A stretch of 64,000 bases of DNA. Source: Micromonospora sp. WMMD961. GTDB taxonomy: Bacteria; Actinomycetota; Actinomycetes; Mycobacteriales; Micromonosporaceae. Under the pieces are notes generated by a model. The model ran no database searches, was not told where the DNA came from, and worked only from the letters and a program-made list of their open reading frames with translations. The DNA is taken from assembly GCF_029626145.1 (NCBI RefSeq), contig NZ_JARUBJ010000002.1, forward strand, positions 898,501 to 962,500, read 5' to 3'. Made by a program: the position numbers and the translations under genes. Shown piece after piece: positions 49,925 to 57,835 of the stretch (position 1 is the first letter of the stretch; each line of letters starts with the position of its first letter).

Positions 49925-51513
49925 CGGCGGTGCCGAGCACGGCAAGCCACCGCGCACCGCCGCGGTGGCTTGCCGTGCTGCCGCTGCTGGCCGCGTTGCT
50001 CGTCGGCGGCTGCCAGTCGGAGGTGGCGTTGAGTTCGCACGACGAGCGGATCCAGGTGTTGACGACCACCGGGATCCTGCGGGATCTGGCCCGCAACGTG
50101 GGCGGCGACCGGGTGACCGTGACCTCGATGGTGCCGGACGGGGCCGATCCGCACAGCTACGAGCCGTCGCTGCGGGACATCCGTGACGTCGTCTACGCCG
50201 ACGTGGCGTTCAGCAACTACCTGCTTCTTGAGGAGCAGGTAGTCATCAAGGCGCTGGACGCGAACCTGCGCGACGGCGTACCGAACATCTCGCTGGCCGA
50301 GGGAGCGGTGAAGTACGCCGCGGAGATCATCCCGCTGGTCGAGGACGTGTCGCTGGACACCATCTGGCTGGGCATGCGGGTACGCGGCACCGGTGCGGCG
50401 CAGGGAGCGGACCGGTCCTCGGAGGTGCTGCTCAGCGCGACCGGCGTGGACGGGCCGGGGCAGATGTACGCGTACCTCACCGAGTCGTTCGGCAACCCGT
50501 CGTTCTCCGTCGACTCGGGCGACGGGTTCGACCCCGCCAACGGCTACCGGGACGACACCGCGACGCTGCCGCCGGACGCGCACACCCACATGAGCTGGGC
50601 GTTCACCAAGCCGGGAATCTACCGGCTGACCATGCGGGCGCGGCTGGCCGTCGACCCGCAGACGGCGCCCGTCCCGATGGGTGAGCAGGTGTTCACCTTC
50701 GCCGTCGGGGTCGACCCGCACTCGGTGCCGGGCATGTCGGACGTGCTGAGCGGCGGGCACGCCGATGTCACAGTTGACCTCGACCAGCGTCGGCTCTACC
50801 TGCTCGCCGACCTCGAGGGTGGCGGCGAGGCGACCCAACGGGTGTACGACCCGGCGCGCACCGTGATCGAGGTGCCGAACAAGGCACTGCTGGAGGTGCC
50901 CGGTGACCGGCGTTTCCGGTTCCTCGGCCGGCCGGGTACCCAGGTCTACCAGTTGCCGCAGGCGGTCCTCGGCAAGCACGTGCACGGTGAGATCGACCCG
51001 CACCTGTGGCAGAACGTCCGTAACGCCATGTCCTACGTGGAGCTGATCCGGGACACGCTGATCGGCGTTGATCCCGACGGCGCCGCCGACTACCGGGCGA
51101 ACGCCGCGGCCTACATCCGGCAACTGGAAGAACTCGACTCGTACGTGCGGGACACCATCGCGCAGATCCCACCGTCGCGGCGTCACCTCGTCACCACGCA
51201 CGACGCGTTCGGTTACCTGGGCCAGGCGTACGGGGTGCAGATATCCGGCTTCGTCACGCCCAACCCGGCCGCCGAGCCGAGCCTCGCCGACCGCCGCAAG
51301 CTCACCGAGACGATCCGCAACCTGCGCATACCTGCTGTCTTTCTGGAGCCGAACCTGGCGTCCCGGTCCGCCACGCTGACCGAGGTGGCCCGGGAGGAGG
51401 ACCTGCGGGTGTGCCCGATCTACGGCGACGCGTTCGACCGCGACGTCACCACCTACGCCGAGATGATGCGGTTCAACGCCGAATCGCTGCACGAGTGCCT
51501 GACGGAGAAGTGA
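49921..51513 (+). CDS. ZnuA-like metal-binding lipoprotein with inserted surface domain (anchored-repeat ABC system)
   Basis: A 530-residue solute-binding lipoprotein; the lipobox is LLVGGC. The cluster A-I fold is split: the N-lobe (about 35-140) carries DPHSYEP with His78, and the second half (about 355-530) carries DPHLWQN with His361, TTHDAFGY with His427 and Asp503 in YGDAFD, the four usual zinc ligands. Between them a P_acc-type domain of about 200 residues is inserted, including DAHTHMSWAF (His221, His223, Trp226). Normal ZnuA is about 310 residues. GTG overlaps the LPxTG gene stop. Zinc is the likely cargo, given ligands and Zur context; manganese cannot be excluded. Confidence 0.9.
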   Translation: MTAVPSTASHRAPPRWLAVLPLLAALLVGGCQSEVALSSHDERIQVLTTTGILRDLARNVGGDRVTVTSMVPDGADPHSYEPSLRDIRDVVYADVAFSNYLLLEEQVVIKALDANLRDGVPNISLAEGAVKYAAEIIPLVEDVSLDTIWLGMRVRGTGAAQGADRSSEVLLSATGVDGPGQMYAYLTESFGNPSFSVDSGDGFDPANGYRDDTATLPPDAHTHMSWAFTKPGIYRLTMRARLAVDPQTAPVPMGEQVFTFAVGVDPHSVPGMSDVLSGGHADVTVDLDQRRLYLLADLEGGGEATQRVYDPARTVIEVPNKALLEVPGDRRFRFLGRPGTQVYQLPQAVLGKHVHGEIDPHLWQNVRNAMSYVELIRDTLIGVDPDGAADYRANAAAYIRQLEELDSYVRDTIAQIPPSRRHLVTTHDAFGYLGQAYGVQISGFVTPNPAAEPSLADRRKLTETIRNLRIPAVFLEPNLASRSATLTEVAREEDLRVCPIYGDAFDRDVTTYAEMMRFNAESLHECLTEK

Positions 51514-52505
51514 TGGAGGAGCCAGTGACGGCAGGACGGGCGCGACGCCGCCCCCGCACGACCAGCGCCATCCTGCGGTGCGCGGTGGCCACGGTCATCG
51601 TGCTGGCCACGACGCAGGCCCCGGCCCGGGCCGAGGAGCCGACACCGGGCCTCGACCAGTCGATCGCCGCCGACCAGCCCCTCGCCAGCGGGCGGACGAC
51701 GCTCGCCACCGGGCACGTCGACATCGGCCCCCGCTACGTCGACAACCGGTGGACGTTGCTCATCCACGACGGCACGCAGGCGCAACCGGTGTGGCGTGAT
51801 CCCGACGAGGCCCTGCTGCGGGTCTCCGATGCCGCGCTGCAGACCGTTCCGGACGATCCGGCGTACGCCTTCCTCGGCATCGAGGCCGGCAAGCGGGCGT
51901 ACGTGGTGCCGCAGGTCCAGAACCAGGACGTCGTCTGGCTGGGCTGGAACACCCAGGACCCCCGGGTGATGCAGACCATCGACCGCGGCGTCACTCTGAC
52001 CCTGCTCGGTGTGCGTGGTCCGGGGACCCTCACCACCTACCTGCAGTCGGGCAACTTCGCGCCGCCGCAGCCGCTGTGGCGGTCTGCCGAGGCGACGGCA
52101 CAGCCCTTCTGGGTCGAGGTCAACACCCACACCCACGCCAACTGGGTCTTTTCCGCACCGGGTGTCTATCTGGTCGCGGTGCAGGTCTCGGCCGACCTGG
52201 TCGACGGGGAGACGGTGTCGGCGACCGGCACACTGCGTTTCGCGGTGGGCGATGCCACCAGCGCCGACGAGGCCCTCGCCGCCGTGGCCGACATTCCCGC
52301 ACCGGCTGGCCAGGAGCCGCCCGCCGACGGCCCGGCCGCAGCCGACGACCGCGCGGACGGCTCGCCAACCCTGCTGATCGCGGCGCTCGCAGGGACAGCG
52401 GTCGCGCTCGCTCTCGGCCTGGTCATCTTGATGCTGCGCGGACGTGGCGCCCGACGGCGGGCCGAGCAGGAACGCGCCGTCGCATCGTCGGAGGGCCAGC
52501 GGTGA
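51513..52505 (+). CDS. Membrane-anchored P_acc-type surface protein (TIGR03773-like)
   Basis: A 330-residue protein: basic N-terminus and signal peptide, one surface domain (TTLATGHVDIGPRYVDNRWT; VWLGWNTQ; NTHTHANWVF), then a membrane helix (about 288-310, LLIAALAGTAVALALGLVIL) with a basic tail. So it is held by the membrane rather than by sortase. ATG 51513 overlaps the binding-protein stop; a GTG at 51525 with GGAGGA before it is nearly as good. It would present the His motif close to the permease. Confidence 0.85.
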   Translation: MEEPVTAGRARRRPRTTSAILRCAVATVIVLATTQAPARAEEPTPGLDQSIAADQPLASGRTTLATGHVDIGPRYVDNRWTLLIHDGTQAQPVWRDPDEALLRVSDAALQTVPDDPAYAFLGIEAGKRAYVVPQVQNQDVVWLGWNTQDPRVMQTIDRGVTLTLLGVRGPGTLTTYLQSGNFAPPQPLWRSAEATAQPFWVEVNTHTHANWVFSAPGVYLVAVQVSADLVDGETVSATGTLRFAVGDATSADEALAAVADIPAPAGQEPPADGPAAADDRADGSPTLLIAALAGTAVALALGLVILMLRGRGARRRAEQERAVASSEGQR

Positions 52506-53245
52506 GAGCACTGGACATCGACGGGTTGGACGTCGATCTGGGTGGCCGGCCCGTCCTGCGGGACATCCGGCTGCACCTGGACCGGGGTGAGCTGGTCGGG
52601 TTGCTCGGGCCCAACGGCGCCGGGAAGACCACCCTGCTCCGCGCCATCCTGTCACTGACCCGCACCCGCGGTGGCACGGTGACTGTGGAGGGTAAGCCGT
52701 CGCGTCCCGGCCGTTCCGGAATCGGATACGTCCCCCAGCGCCACGAGTTCACCTGGGACTTTCCCATCTCCGTCGAACAGGCCGTGATGAGCGGCCGGAC
52801 CGGCCGCATCGGCTTGCTGCGGCGACCTGGCGTCGCCGACTGGCGGGCGGTCGGCGACGCGCTGGACCGGGTACAGCTGACCGGATTGCGGCACCGGCCG
52901 GTCGGCGAGCTCTCCGGCGGGCAACGGCAACGCGTGCTGGTCGCGCGGGCCCTCGCGCTCGCGCCGCGCATCCTGCTGCTGGACGAGCCGTTCACCGGAC
53001 TCGACATGCCCACCCAGGAGCTGCTGGGCGACCTGTTCGTCAGCCTGGCGGCAGAGGACCGGGCGGTGTTGATGACCACTCACGATCTCGTCGCGGCGGT
53101 GGACTCCTGCACCCGTCTGGTCCTGCTCAACGGCCGGATCGTCGCCGACGGGCAGCCGGCGGACCTGCAGGACGCCGAGTTGTGGACGAAGACCTTCGGG
53201 GTGAGCGCGACCTCCCCGCTGCTGAAGCTCGTGAGGGCAACCTGA
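52502..53245 (+). CDS. ABC transporter ATP-binding protein, anchored-repeat zinc-type system
   Basis: A 247-residue ATPase of the ZnuC/MntB kind. Walker A GPNGAGKTT (residues 36-44), Q-loop YVPQRHEFTWDFP, signature LSGGQRQR, Walker B ILLLDEPFTGLD, and H-loop TTHD. GTG overlaps the surface-protein stop and the stop overlaps the permease ATG. It powers import through the adjacent permease. Confidence 0.95.
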   Translation: MRALDIDGLDVDLGGRPVLRDIRLHLDRGELVGLLGPNGAGKTTLLRAILSLTRTRGGTVTVEGKPSRPGRSGIGYVPQRHEFTWDFPISVEQAVMSGRTGRIGLLRRPGVADWRAVGDALDRVQLTGLRHRPVGELSGGQRQRVLVARALALAPRILLLDEPFTGLDMPTQELLGDLFVSLAAEDRAVLMTTHDLVAAVDSCTRLVLLNGRIVADGQPADLQDAELWTKTFGVSATSPLLKLVRAT

Positions 53246-54120
53246 TGTCGATCACCGATTTCCTCACCGACCTGTTCAACCCCGACCTCGCGTTCCTGCC
53301 CAAGGCGCTGGCGATCGCGGTCATGTCCAGCATCGTCTGCGGAGTCGTCGGCTGCTACGTCGTCCTACGCGGGATGGCGTTCATCGGTGACGCCGTGGCG
53401 CACGCGGTCTTCCCGGGCATCGCGGTCGCCTTCGTGTTCCAGGGCAGCCTGGTGCTCGGTGGCGCCGTCGCCGGTGTCGCCACCGCCCTGCTGATCGCGA
53501 TCTTCTCGCAGAACCGGCGGATCAAGGAGGACTCGATCATCGGTGTCTTCCTGGTCGGCGCGTTCGCCCTCGGCATCGTGATCATTTCGCAGGCCCCCGG
53601 ATACGCCGGGTCGTTGCAGCAGTTCCTCTTCGGCTCGATCACCGGTATTCCGGACCGGGACCTCTACGTCGTCGGGGGCACCGGCCTGGTCATCCTCGGC
53701 CTGGTGCTCGCCCTGCACAAGGAATTCGTCGCGGTCTGCCTGGACCGGGAGATGTCGCGTGGCATGGGGCTGTCGGTGTTCTGGCTCGACATCGTGCTCT
53801 ACGTCCTGGTCACCCTGGCCGTGGTGATCTCCCTGCAGACCATCGGCAACATCCTCGTGCTGGCCCTGCTGATCACCCCCGCGGCGGCAGCCCGGCTGCT
53901 CACCGACCGCCTCGGCGTCATGATGCTGCTCGCCCCGGTGATCGGCGGCACGTCGGCACTCGTCGGGCTGTACCTGTCCTGGAGCTACGACACACCGGTC
54001 GGCGGCACCATCGTCCTGGTCGCCACCGCGGTCTTCCTCACCGCCTGGCTGGCAGCCCCCCGGCACGGAGTGCTGGCCCGGCGCTGGAAGCGTCCGATCG
54101 TAGAACCTTCCCCACGTTGA
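53245..54120 (+). CDS. ABC transporter permease, ZnuB/ABC-3 family
   Basis: A 291-residue permease with eight or nine membrane helices and the ABC-3 family pattern: GCYVVLRGMAFIGDAVAHAV, IGVFLVGAFALGIVI and TIGNILVLALLITPAAAARL. These permeases import zinc, manganese or iron. ATG overlaps the ATPase stop, and TGA is followed at once by a Zur box for the next unit. Confidence 0.94.
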   Translation: MSITDFLTDLFNPDLAFLPKALAIAVMSSIVCGVVGCYVVLRGMAFIGDAVAHAVFPGIAVAFVFQGSLVLGGAVAGVATALLIAIFSQNRRIKEDSIIGVFLVGAFALGIVIISQAPGYAGSLQQFLFGSITGIPDRDLYVVGGTGLVILGLVLALHKEFVAVCLDREMSRGMGLSVFWLDIVLYVLVTLAVVISLQTIGNILVLALLITPAAAARLLTDRLGVMMLLAPVIGGTSALVGLYLSWSYDTPVGGTIVLVATAVFLTAWLAAPRHGVLARRWKRPIVEPSPR

Positions 54121-54126
54121 ATAAAA

Positions 54127-54142
54127 CGACTATCGTTTTCGA
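54127..54142. promoter_or_regulatory. Zur box (downstream surface proteins)
   Basis: On the minus strand TCGAAAACGATAGTCG closely matches the site before MRF (TTGAAAACGATTGTCA). It lies 41 bp before the GTG of the next surface gene, giving these genes their own zinc-repressed promoter. Confidence 0.8.
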
Positions 54143-54182
54143 TAACGTGGTCCACAGGGGACCACGTGGAAGGAGTTCCTTC

Positions 54183-54833
54183 GTGCGCAAGCCCATCCGC
54201 CTGCTTCTCGCCTCCGGTGTGGTGACCGCGGCGCTGCTCGCGGCCGCCCCCGCGGCGGCGCAGGCATCCCTGGTGACGTTCAACTCCGGGCACCTCGACC
54301 TGGTCGACATCGCCTACGAGGACGGTGCGCTGGAGCTCGGCGTCCACGACGAGGACAACGACGTCGAGTACGCCGCCGACGAGGTCAAGGTCGTCGTCAA
54401 GCGACAGGCCAAGGTCACCGTCCCGAACGATCCCGCCTTCGGTTTCCTCGGTACGCCCGGCGTGTCGAAGGTGTGGATCCTGCCCGAGATCCAGAACGCC
54501 AGCCTGGTCTGGCCCGGCATCGCCGCCGAGGAGGTCGAGCCCGGCACCTTCACCGCCGACACCCTCACCCTCAGCCTGCGGTCGGTCAACGGCCCCGGGC
54601 AACTCGCCATCTACACCGAGAACGCCGTCGGTCAGCCCACCGTCCTCGCCGACAGCGGCGACGGCCTGCCCGACACCATCGCCGTGACCGCCGGCGACCA
54701 CACCCACGCCAACTGGGCCTTCGACAGCGCCGGCACGTACCGCGTCACCTTCCGGGCCACCGGCACCCTCGCCGCCAACGGACAGAAGGTCACCAGCGAG
54801 CCGGCAACCCTGCGCGTCGTGGTCAAGGAGTGA
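54183..54833 (+). CDS. Secreted single-domain P_acc-type protein
   Basis: A 216-residue exported protein consisting of a signal peptide (1-28, AAAPAAAQA) and one surface domain: VTFNSGHLDLVDIAYEDGAL, FGFLGTPGVSKVWILPE, LVWPGIA and DHTHANWAFD. There is no anchor, so it may diffuse in the wall space. The loop after the first strand is Asp/Glu-rich (DEDNDVEYAAD). GTG at 54183 has AGGAG 7 bp before; the longer frame starts inside the Zur box region. It is followed by a near twin. Confidence 0.87.
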   Translation: MRKPIRLLLASGVVTAALLAAAPAAAQASLVTFNSGHLDLVDIAYEDGALELGVHDEDNDVEYAADEVKVVVKRQAKVTVPNDPAFGFLGTPGVSKVWILPEIQNASLVWPGIAAEEVEPGTFTADTLTLSLRSVNGPGQLAIYTENAVGQPTVLADSGDGLPDTIAVTAGDHTHANWAFDSAGTYRVTFRATGTLAANGQKVTSEPATLRVVVKE

Positions 54834-54838
54834 ACACC

Positions 54839-55483
54839 GTGCGTACCCGTAGTCGCTTCCTCACCGGCCTGACCCTGACCGCAGCCCTGCTCGCCGGCGC
54901 CGCCACCCCCGCCACCGCTGCTCCGATCGTCCTGTCCAGCGGCCACACCGACGTCATCGACGTCGACTACGCCGGCGGGGCGCTGACCGTCAACCTGCTC
55001 GACGACACCGTCAGCCCGTCGGTGGAGCGCAACCCCGCCGACGTCGTCCTGCGCGTCCCCAACACCGCCAAGCTCACCGTGCCCGGCGGCAGCGCCTGGT
55101 CGTTCCTCGGCACCGGCGGTCAAGCCTGGGTGCTGCCCCAGAGCAACACCGCCGGACTGCTCTGGGCCGGGTGGAACACCACCGAGGTGCCCAGCGGCGT
55201 GCTGCAGAACAACCGGGTGACCTTCAAGCTCACCAACGTCACGGGACCGGCGGGCTTCAGCATCTACACCGTCTCCGGCGGCACCCCGACGGTGCTGTTC
55301 GACAGCGGCAACGGGCTGCCCGACAGCCTCAACGTCAGCCGCAACACCCACGCCCACGCCAACTGGGGCTTCGACGCCGCCGGCACCTACACCGTCACCT
55401 TCGAGGTCACCGCCAAGCTCGCCTCCACCGGCGCCACCATCACCTCCGGTGCCAAGACCTGGACCTTCGAGGTTCTTCCCTGA
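54839..55483 (+). CDS. Secreted single-domain P_acc-type protein (second)
   Basis: A 214-residue near paralogue of the preceding protein: signal peptide (1-28), then IVLSSGHTDVIDVDYAGGAL, WSFLGTGGQAWVLPQ, LLWAGWNTTE and NTHAHANWGF. There is no LPxTG and no membrane helix. GTG at 54839 is 8 bp after AAGGAG; a GTG at 54830 overlapping the previous stop is possible. It resembles the N-terminal domain of the 45444 protein most (LDDTVSPSVERNPADV against HDDTVSPSVTRDPADV), so one probably arose from the other by duplication. Confidence 0.87.
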   Translation: MRTRSRFLTGLTLTAALLAGAATPATAAPIVLSSGHTDVIDVDYAGGALTVNLLDDTVSPSVERNPADVVLRVPNTAKLTVPGGSAWSFLGTGGQAWVLPQSNTAGLLWAGWNTTEVPSGVLQNNRVTFKLTNVTGPAGFSIYTVSGGTPTVLFDSGNGLPDSLNVSRNTHAHANWGFDAAGTYTVTFEVTAKLASTGATITSGAKTWTFEVLP

Positions 55484-56103
55484 CCGTAGTGCTGGAACGC
55501 AGACGTCCGCCGAGGTAGGGGTTACCGGCAAGCGGCGGACCTGGCCGGCGCGCGAGCCCCATCGCCCACCCGGGCCGTGCGCCGGCCGGGCCCGCGTCAG
55601 CGGCCATTGACGCCACGCCTGGTGCGTGTTGCGCGTGACGCAACGTCAACGACAACCGTGATCGTTGTCGTGGGTGAGGAGGAGAATGTCTCTCACCCTG
55701 CCACCGGATCTGTCGCAGGCGCGACCCCCATCGCGCCGGCCGCTTCACCCTGCCCAACAAGATCAACCGGAGTCACAGGGAGACTCCAAAGACGACGCTC
55801 CGCCGGTGTCCGCAGGCTAGTGACCTGCGGCTTTCCCGCCATCGAGGAAACCATCGCAGGCATCGTCGCCACCGCCAAGCCACCGCCGCCCTGTCCAGAC
55901 AACGCCTCAACGTCCTTTGGGCCTGCATCCGCGACAAGACCCCCTACCAGCCTAAGCAGCCAAGATCGGCAGAGGTGGCGCTGTGCGAACTCGCGTAGAG
56001 ACTCCGAGCTGTGGTCCTGGGCTGCGACAACGGCGGTCCGGGGAACGTAGGTGAACGTCGGCCACTCCCTGCCACCCCAGGTGAACCCCAGGTCGCTAGA
56101 CTA
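55484..56103. other. Intergenic island boundary, no recognisable gene
   Basis: About 620 bp before the IS element. Apart from a hairpin repeat copy (55794-55837) I see no gene; frames are low-quality and interrupted. Composition is less regular than the operon before it. Confidence 0.5.
55794..55837. repeat. Hairpin-containing direct repeat, copy 1
   Basis: A 44-bp segment beginning GACGCTCCGCCGGTGTCC and containing the stem CCGCAGG/CCTGCGG around a 7-base loop, ending GCTTTCC. It matches copy 2 at 57033-57076 except in the loop and one base. Confidence 0.8.
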
Positions 56104-56980
56104 AGGGATGTCTCGTAACTCTGTGATGGTCCATGGTGGATCATGTCGGGGTGCAGGTGATCTCAGCGGCCCGCTCGGAGTGGATCTTCCCGTTCACCGG
56201 GTTGCAGCCCGTCCAGTTCCGCAGGCTGGTCAGGCTGGTCGCCGAACGTGGCGGGGACGCGATCGCTGATGGCCGGCCGGGTCGGCAGTGGTCACTTGAC
56301 CTCGCTGATCGGGTGTTGCTGGTGGCCGCGTACTGGCGCACGAACCTGACCATGCGGCAGATCGGTCCGCTGTTCGGGGTGTCGCACTCGGCCGCGCACC
56401 GGGTGATCGACACCCTCGGCCCGCTGCTCGCCCTGGCCCCTGTGCGTCGGCGCCGGGTCGACCAGATCGCGATCGTCGACGGCACCCTGATCCCGACCCG
56501 GGACCACCGGCTGGCCGCCCAGAGTAAGAACTACCGCTACAGCACGAATCTGCAGGTCGCCATCGACGCCCACACCCGCCTCGTCGTGGCCCTCGGTGAC
56601 CCACAGCCCGGCAACCGCAACGACACCATCGTCTACCGCACCTCGGGTATCGACCAGAAACTGGCAGGTAGACCGGTCATGGCCGACGGCGCCTACCGCG
56701 GCAACCCCGAGGTGATCATCCCGTACCGCAAACCGGCCGACGGCAGCGAACTACCCGACTGGAAGAAGGAGCTGAACAGGCAACACCGCAAGGTCCGCGC
56801 GCAGGTCGAACACGCCCTGGCCCGGATAAAGACCTTCAAGATCCTGCGGGACTACCGACGAGCCGCCCACACATTGGCCGACACCGCTTCCGGCATCGCC
56901 AATCTCCACAACATCATCCTGCTCCGGTGACACCGACACCGTTGACCGGCAACGCCTTCACCGAGTTACGAGACATCCTT
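56104..56980 (+). mobile_element. IS5-family (IS427-type) insertion sequence
   Basis: Ends are imperfect inverted repeats: GGATGTCTCGTAACTC on the left and its complement on the right, about 20 bp in all. The flanks read CTA before and TAG after, consistent with a TA duplication in a CTAG target, as in the IS427 group. One transposase gene fills the element, which looks complete at about 877 bp. Confidence 0.85.
56133..56930 (+). CDS. IS5-family transposase
   Basis: A 265-residue DDE transposase. An N-terminal helix-turn-helix (LTMRQIGPLFGVSHSAAHRV) precedes the catalytic domain: first Asp in AIVDGTLIP, second in VMADGAYRG, Glu in HRKVRAQVEHALARIK. The length suits a single-frame IS427-type enzyme, with no programmed frameshift needed. 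The start codon is uncertain within the first ten codons. Confidence 0.92.
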   Translation: MVDHVGVQVISAARSEWIFPFTGLQPVQFRRLVRLVAERGGDAIADGRPGRQWSLDLADRVLLVAAYWRTNLTMRQIGPLFGVSHSAAHRVIDTLGPLLALAPVRRRRVDQIAIVDGTLIPTRDHRLAAQSKNYRYSTNLQVAIDAHTRLVVALGDPQPGNRNDTIVYRTSGIDQKLAGRPVMADGAYRGNPEVIIPYRKPADGSELPDWKKELNRQHRKVRAQVEHALARIKTFKILRDYRRAAHTLADTASGIANLHNIILLR

Positions 56981-56991
56981 TAGGCCCTCGC

Positions 56992-57034
56992 GCCCCCGTA
57001 GCTCAGGGGATAGAGCATCGGTTTCCTAACCCGA
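56992..57034 (+). tRNA. Truncated tRNA-Arg (CCT), 5' half only
   Basis: GCCCCCGTAGCTCAGGGGAT begins a standard tRNA: acceptor strand, complete D arm and anticodon loop TTCCTAA with anticodon CCT. Homology ends at the 3' side of the anticodon stem (CCCGA, one mismatch). No variable loop, T arm or acceptor 3' strand follows; instead a hairpin repeat begins at 57033. Not a functional tRNA. Confidence 0.85.
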
Positions 57035-57076
57035 CGCACCGCCGGTGTCCGCAGGCCGATAACCTGCGGCTTTCCT
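57033..57076. repeat. Hairpin-containing direct repeat, copy 2
   Basis: The second copy of the 55794 repeat. It starts exactly where the tRNA-Arg homology stops, as expected of a recombination junction. Confidence 0.8.
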
Positions 57077-57185
57077 ATCGTCCCCGTTGCGTGCCGGTCG
57101 CTTCGCGGGCTCGCTGCGATCGCTTGCCGAAGATCCGCTGGAACGTCGTGGGTCCTGCGTGTACAGGCTCAACGTCGCCGTCGGC

Positions 57186-57833
57186 TCATCCCTCCTCGGC
57201 GTCGAGCAGTTCGCGGCGCCACTCCGCGAATCGGCTTCGGAGATCGTCCAGCGCTGGGCCGGTGACGCCGTACTGGGCGAAGTCGTCGGGATCGAGTTGG
57301 GCGGCTTGTCCGAGGGCGTCGGCGAAGATGCGCGGGTCGAAGCCGCGGTCGGCGCGCTGCGCGAGGGCGAGGAGGGCGTCGCGGGTGTAGCGGCCGGAAC
57401 TGAGCGTGGCGTCGATGTCGATGAAGTCCCGGGCGAACGCGCGCCCGTAGAGGGCGCTCATCTTGTTCGCGACCGCGTCGTCGGGGTGCAGGACCGGTCC
57501 GATCGCCATGAGGATCGGTTCGTTGGCACGCCAGTCCACGCCGAGTTCGACCTTGGAAACCCGTGCGCCGTCGGTGACTGCGAGCCGGGCGAAGGTGTCG
57601 TACTGCCGCTCAACCTCGACGGTGAGGCCGTCGTCCCGGTAGGCGTGCACGACTGCGGCGACTGCGGCGGTGAATTCGTCGCGGCGGTCCCAGGCGGTGA
57701 ACAGGTCGACGTCCTCGCTGGGCCGCTCGACGAGCCCGGCGGCTTGGACCGCGTAGCCGCCGGCCAGCGCGAAGCCGTATCGATGGCTTGCGCCGAGGCC
57801 GGTGCGGGCGAGGCGTTCGTGGAAGGGGTCCAC
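57186..57833 (-). CDS. AbiEii/AbiGii-type nucleotidyltransferase
   Basis: A 215-residue protein of the DNA-polymerase-beta-like nucleotidyltransferase toxin group. FALAGGYAVQAAGL (GG motif) and PSEDVDLF (the D-x-D metal pair) are at residues 22-46, with a third Asp region in KVELGVDW. In AbiE and MenT systems such enzymes modify tRNA or protein and stop growth during phage attack. It starts 2 bp after the stop of an HTH-containing gene, a typical antitoxin-toxin order. A defence or toxin role is inferred. Confidence 0.8.
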   Translation of the reverse strand: MDPFHERLARTGLGASHRYGFALAGGYAVQAAGLVERPSEDVDLFTAWDRRDEFTAAVAAVVHAYRDDGLTVEVERQYDTFARLAVTDGARVSKVELGVDWRANEPILMAIGPVLHPDDAVANKMSALYGRAFARDFIDIDATLSSGRYTRDALLALAQRADRGFDPRIFADALGQAAQLDPDDFAQYGVTGPALDDLRSRFAEWRRELLDAEEG

Positions 57834-57835
57834 CG

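Noticed and set aside
56992..57076. A complete tRNA-Arg with an intron
   Set aside because: No matching 3' half follows within a reasonable distance, and the hairpin repeat has no tRNA features.
55794..57076. The hairpin repeats as ends of the IS element
   Set aside because: The IS has its own clear inverted repeats at about 56104 and 56980, well inside the hairpin copies.
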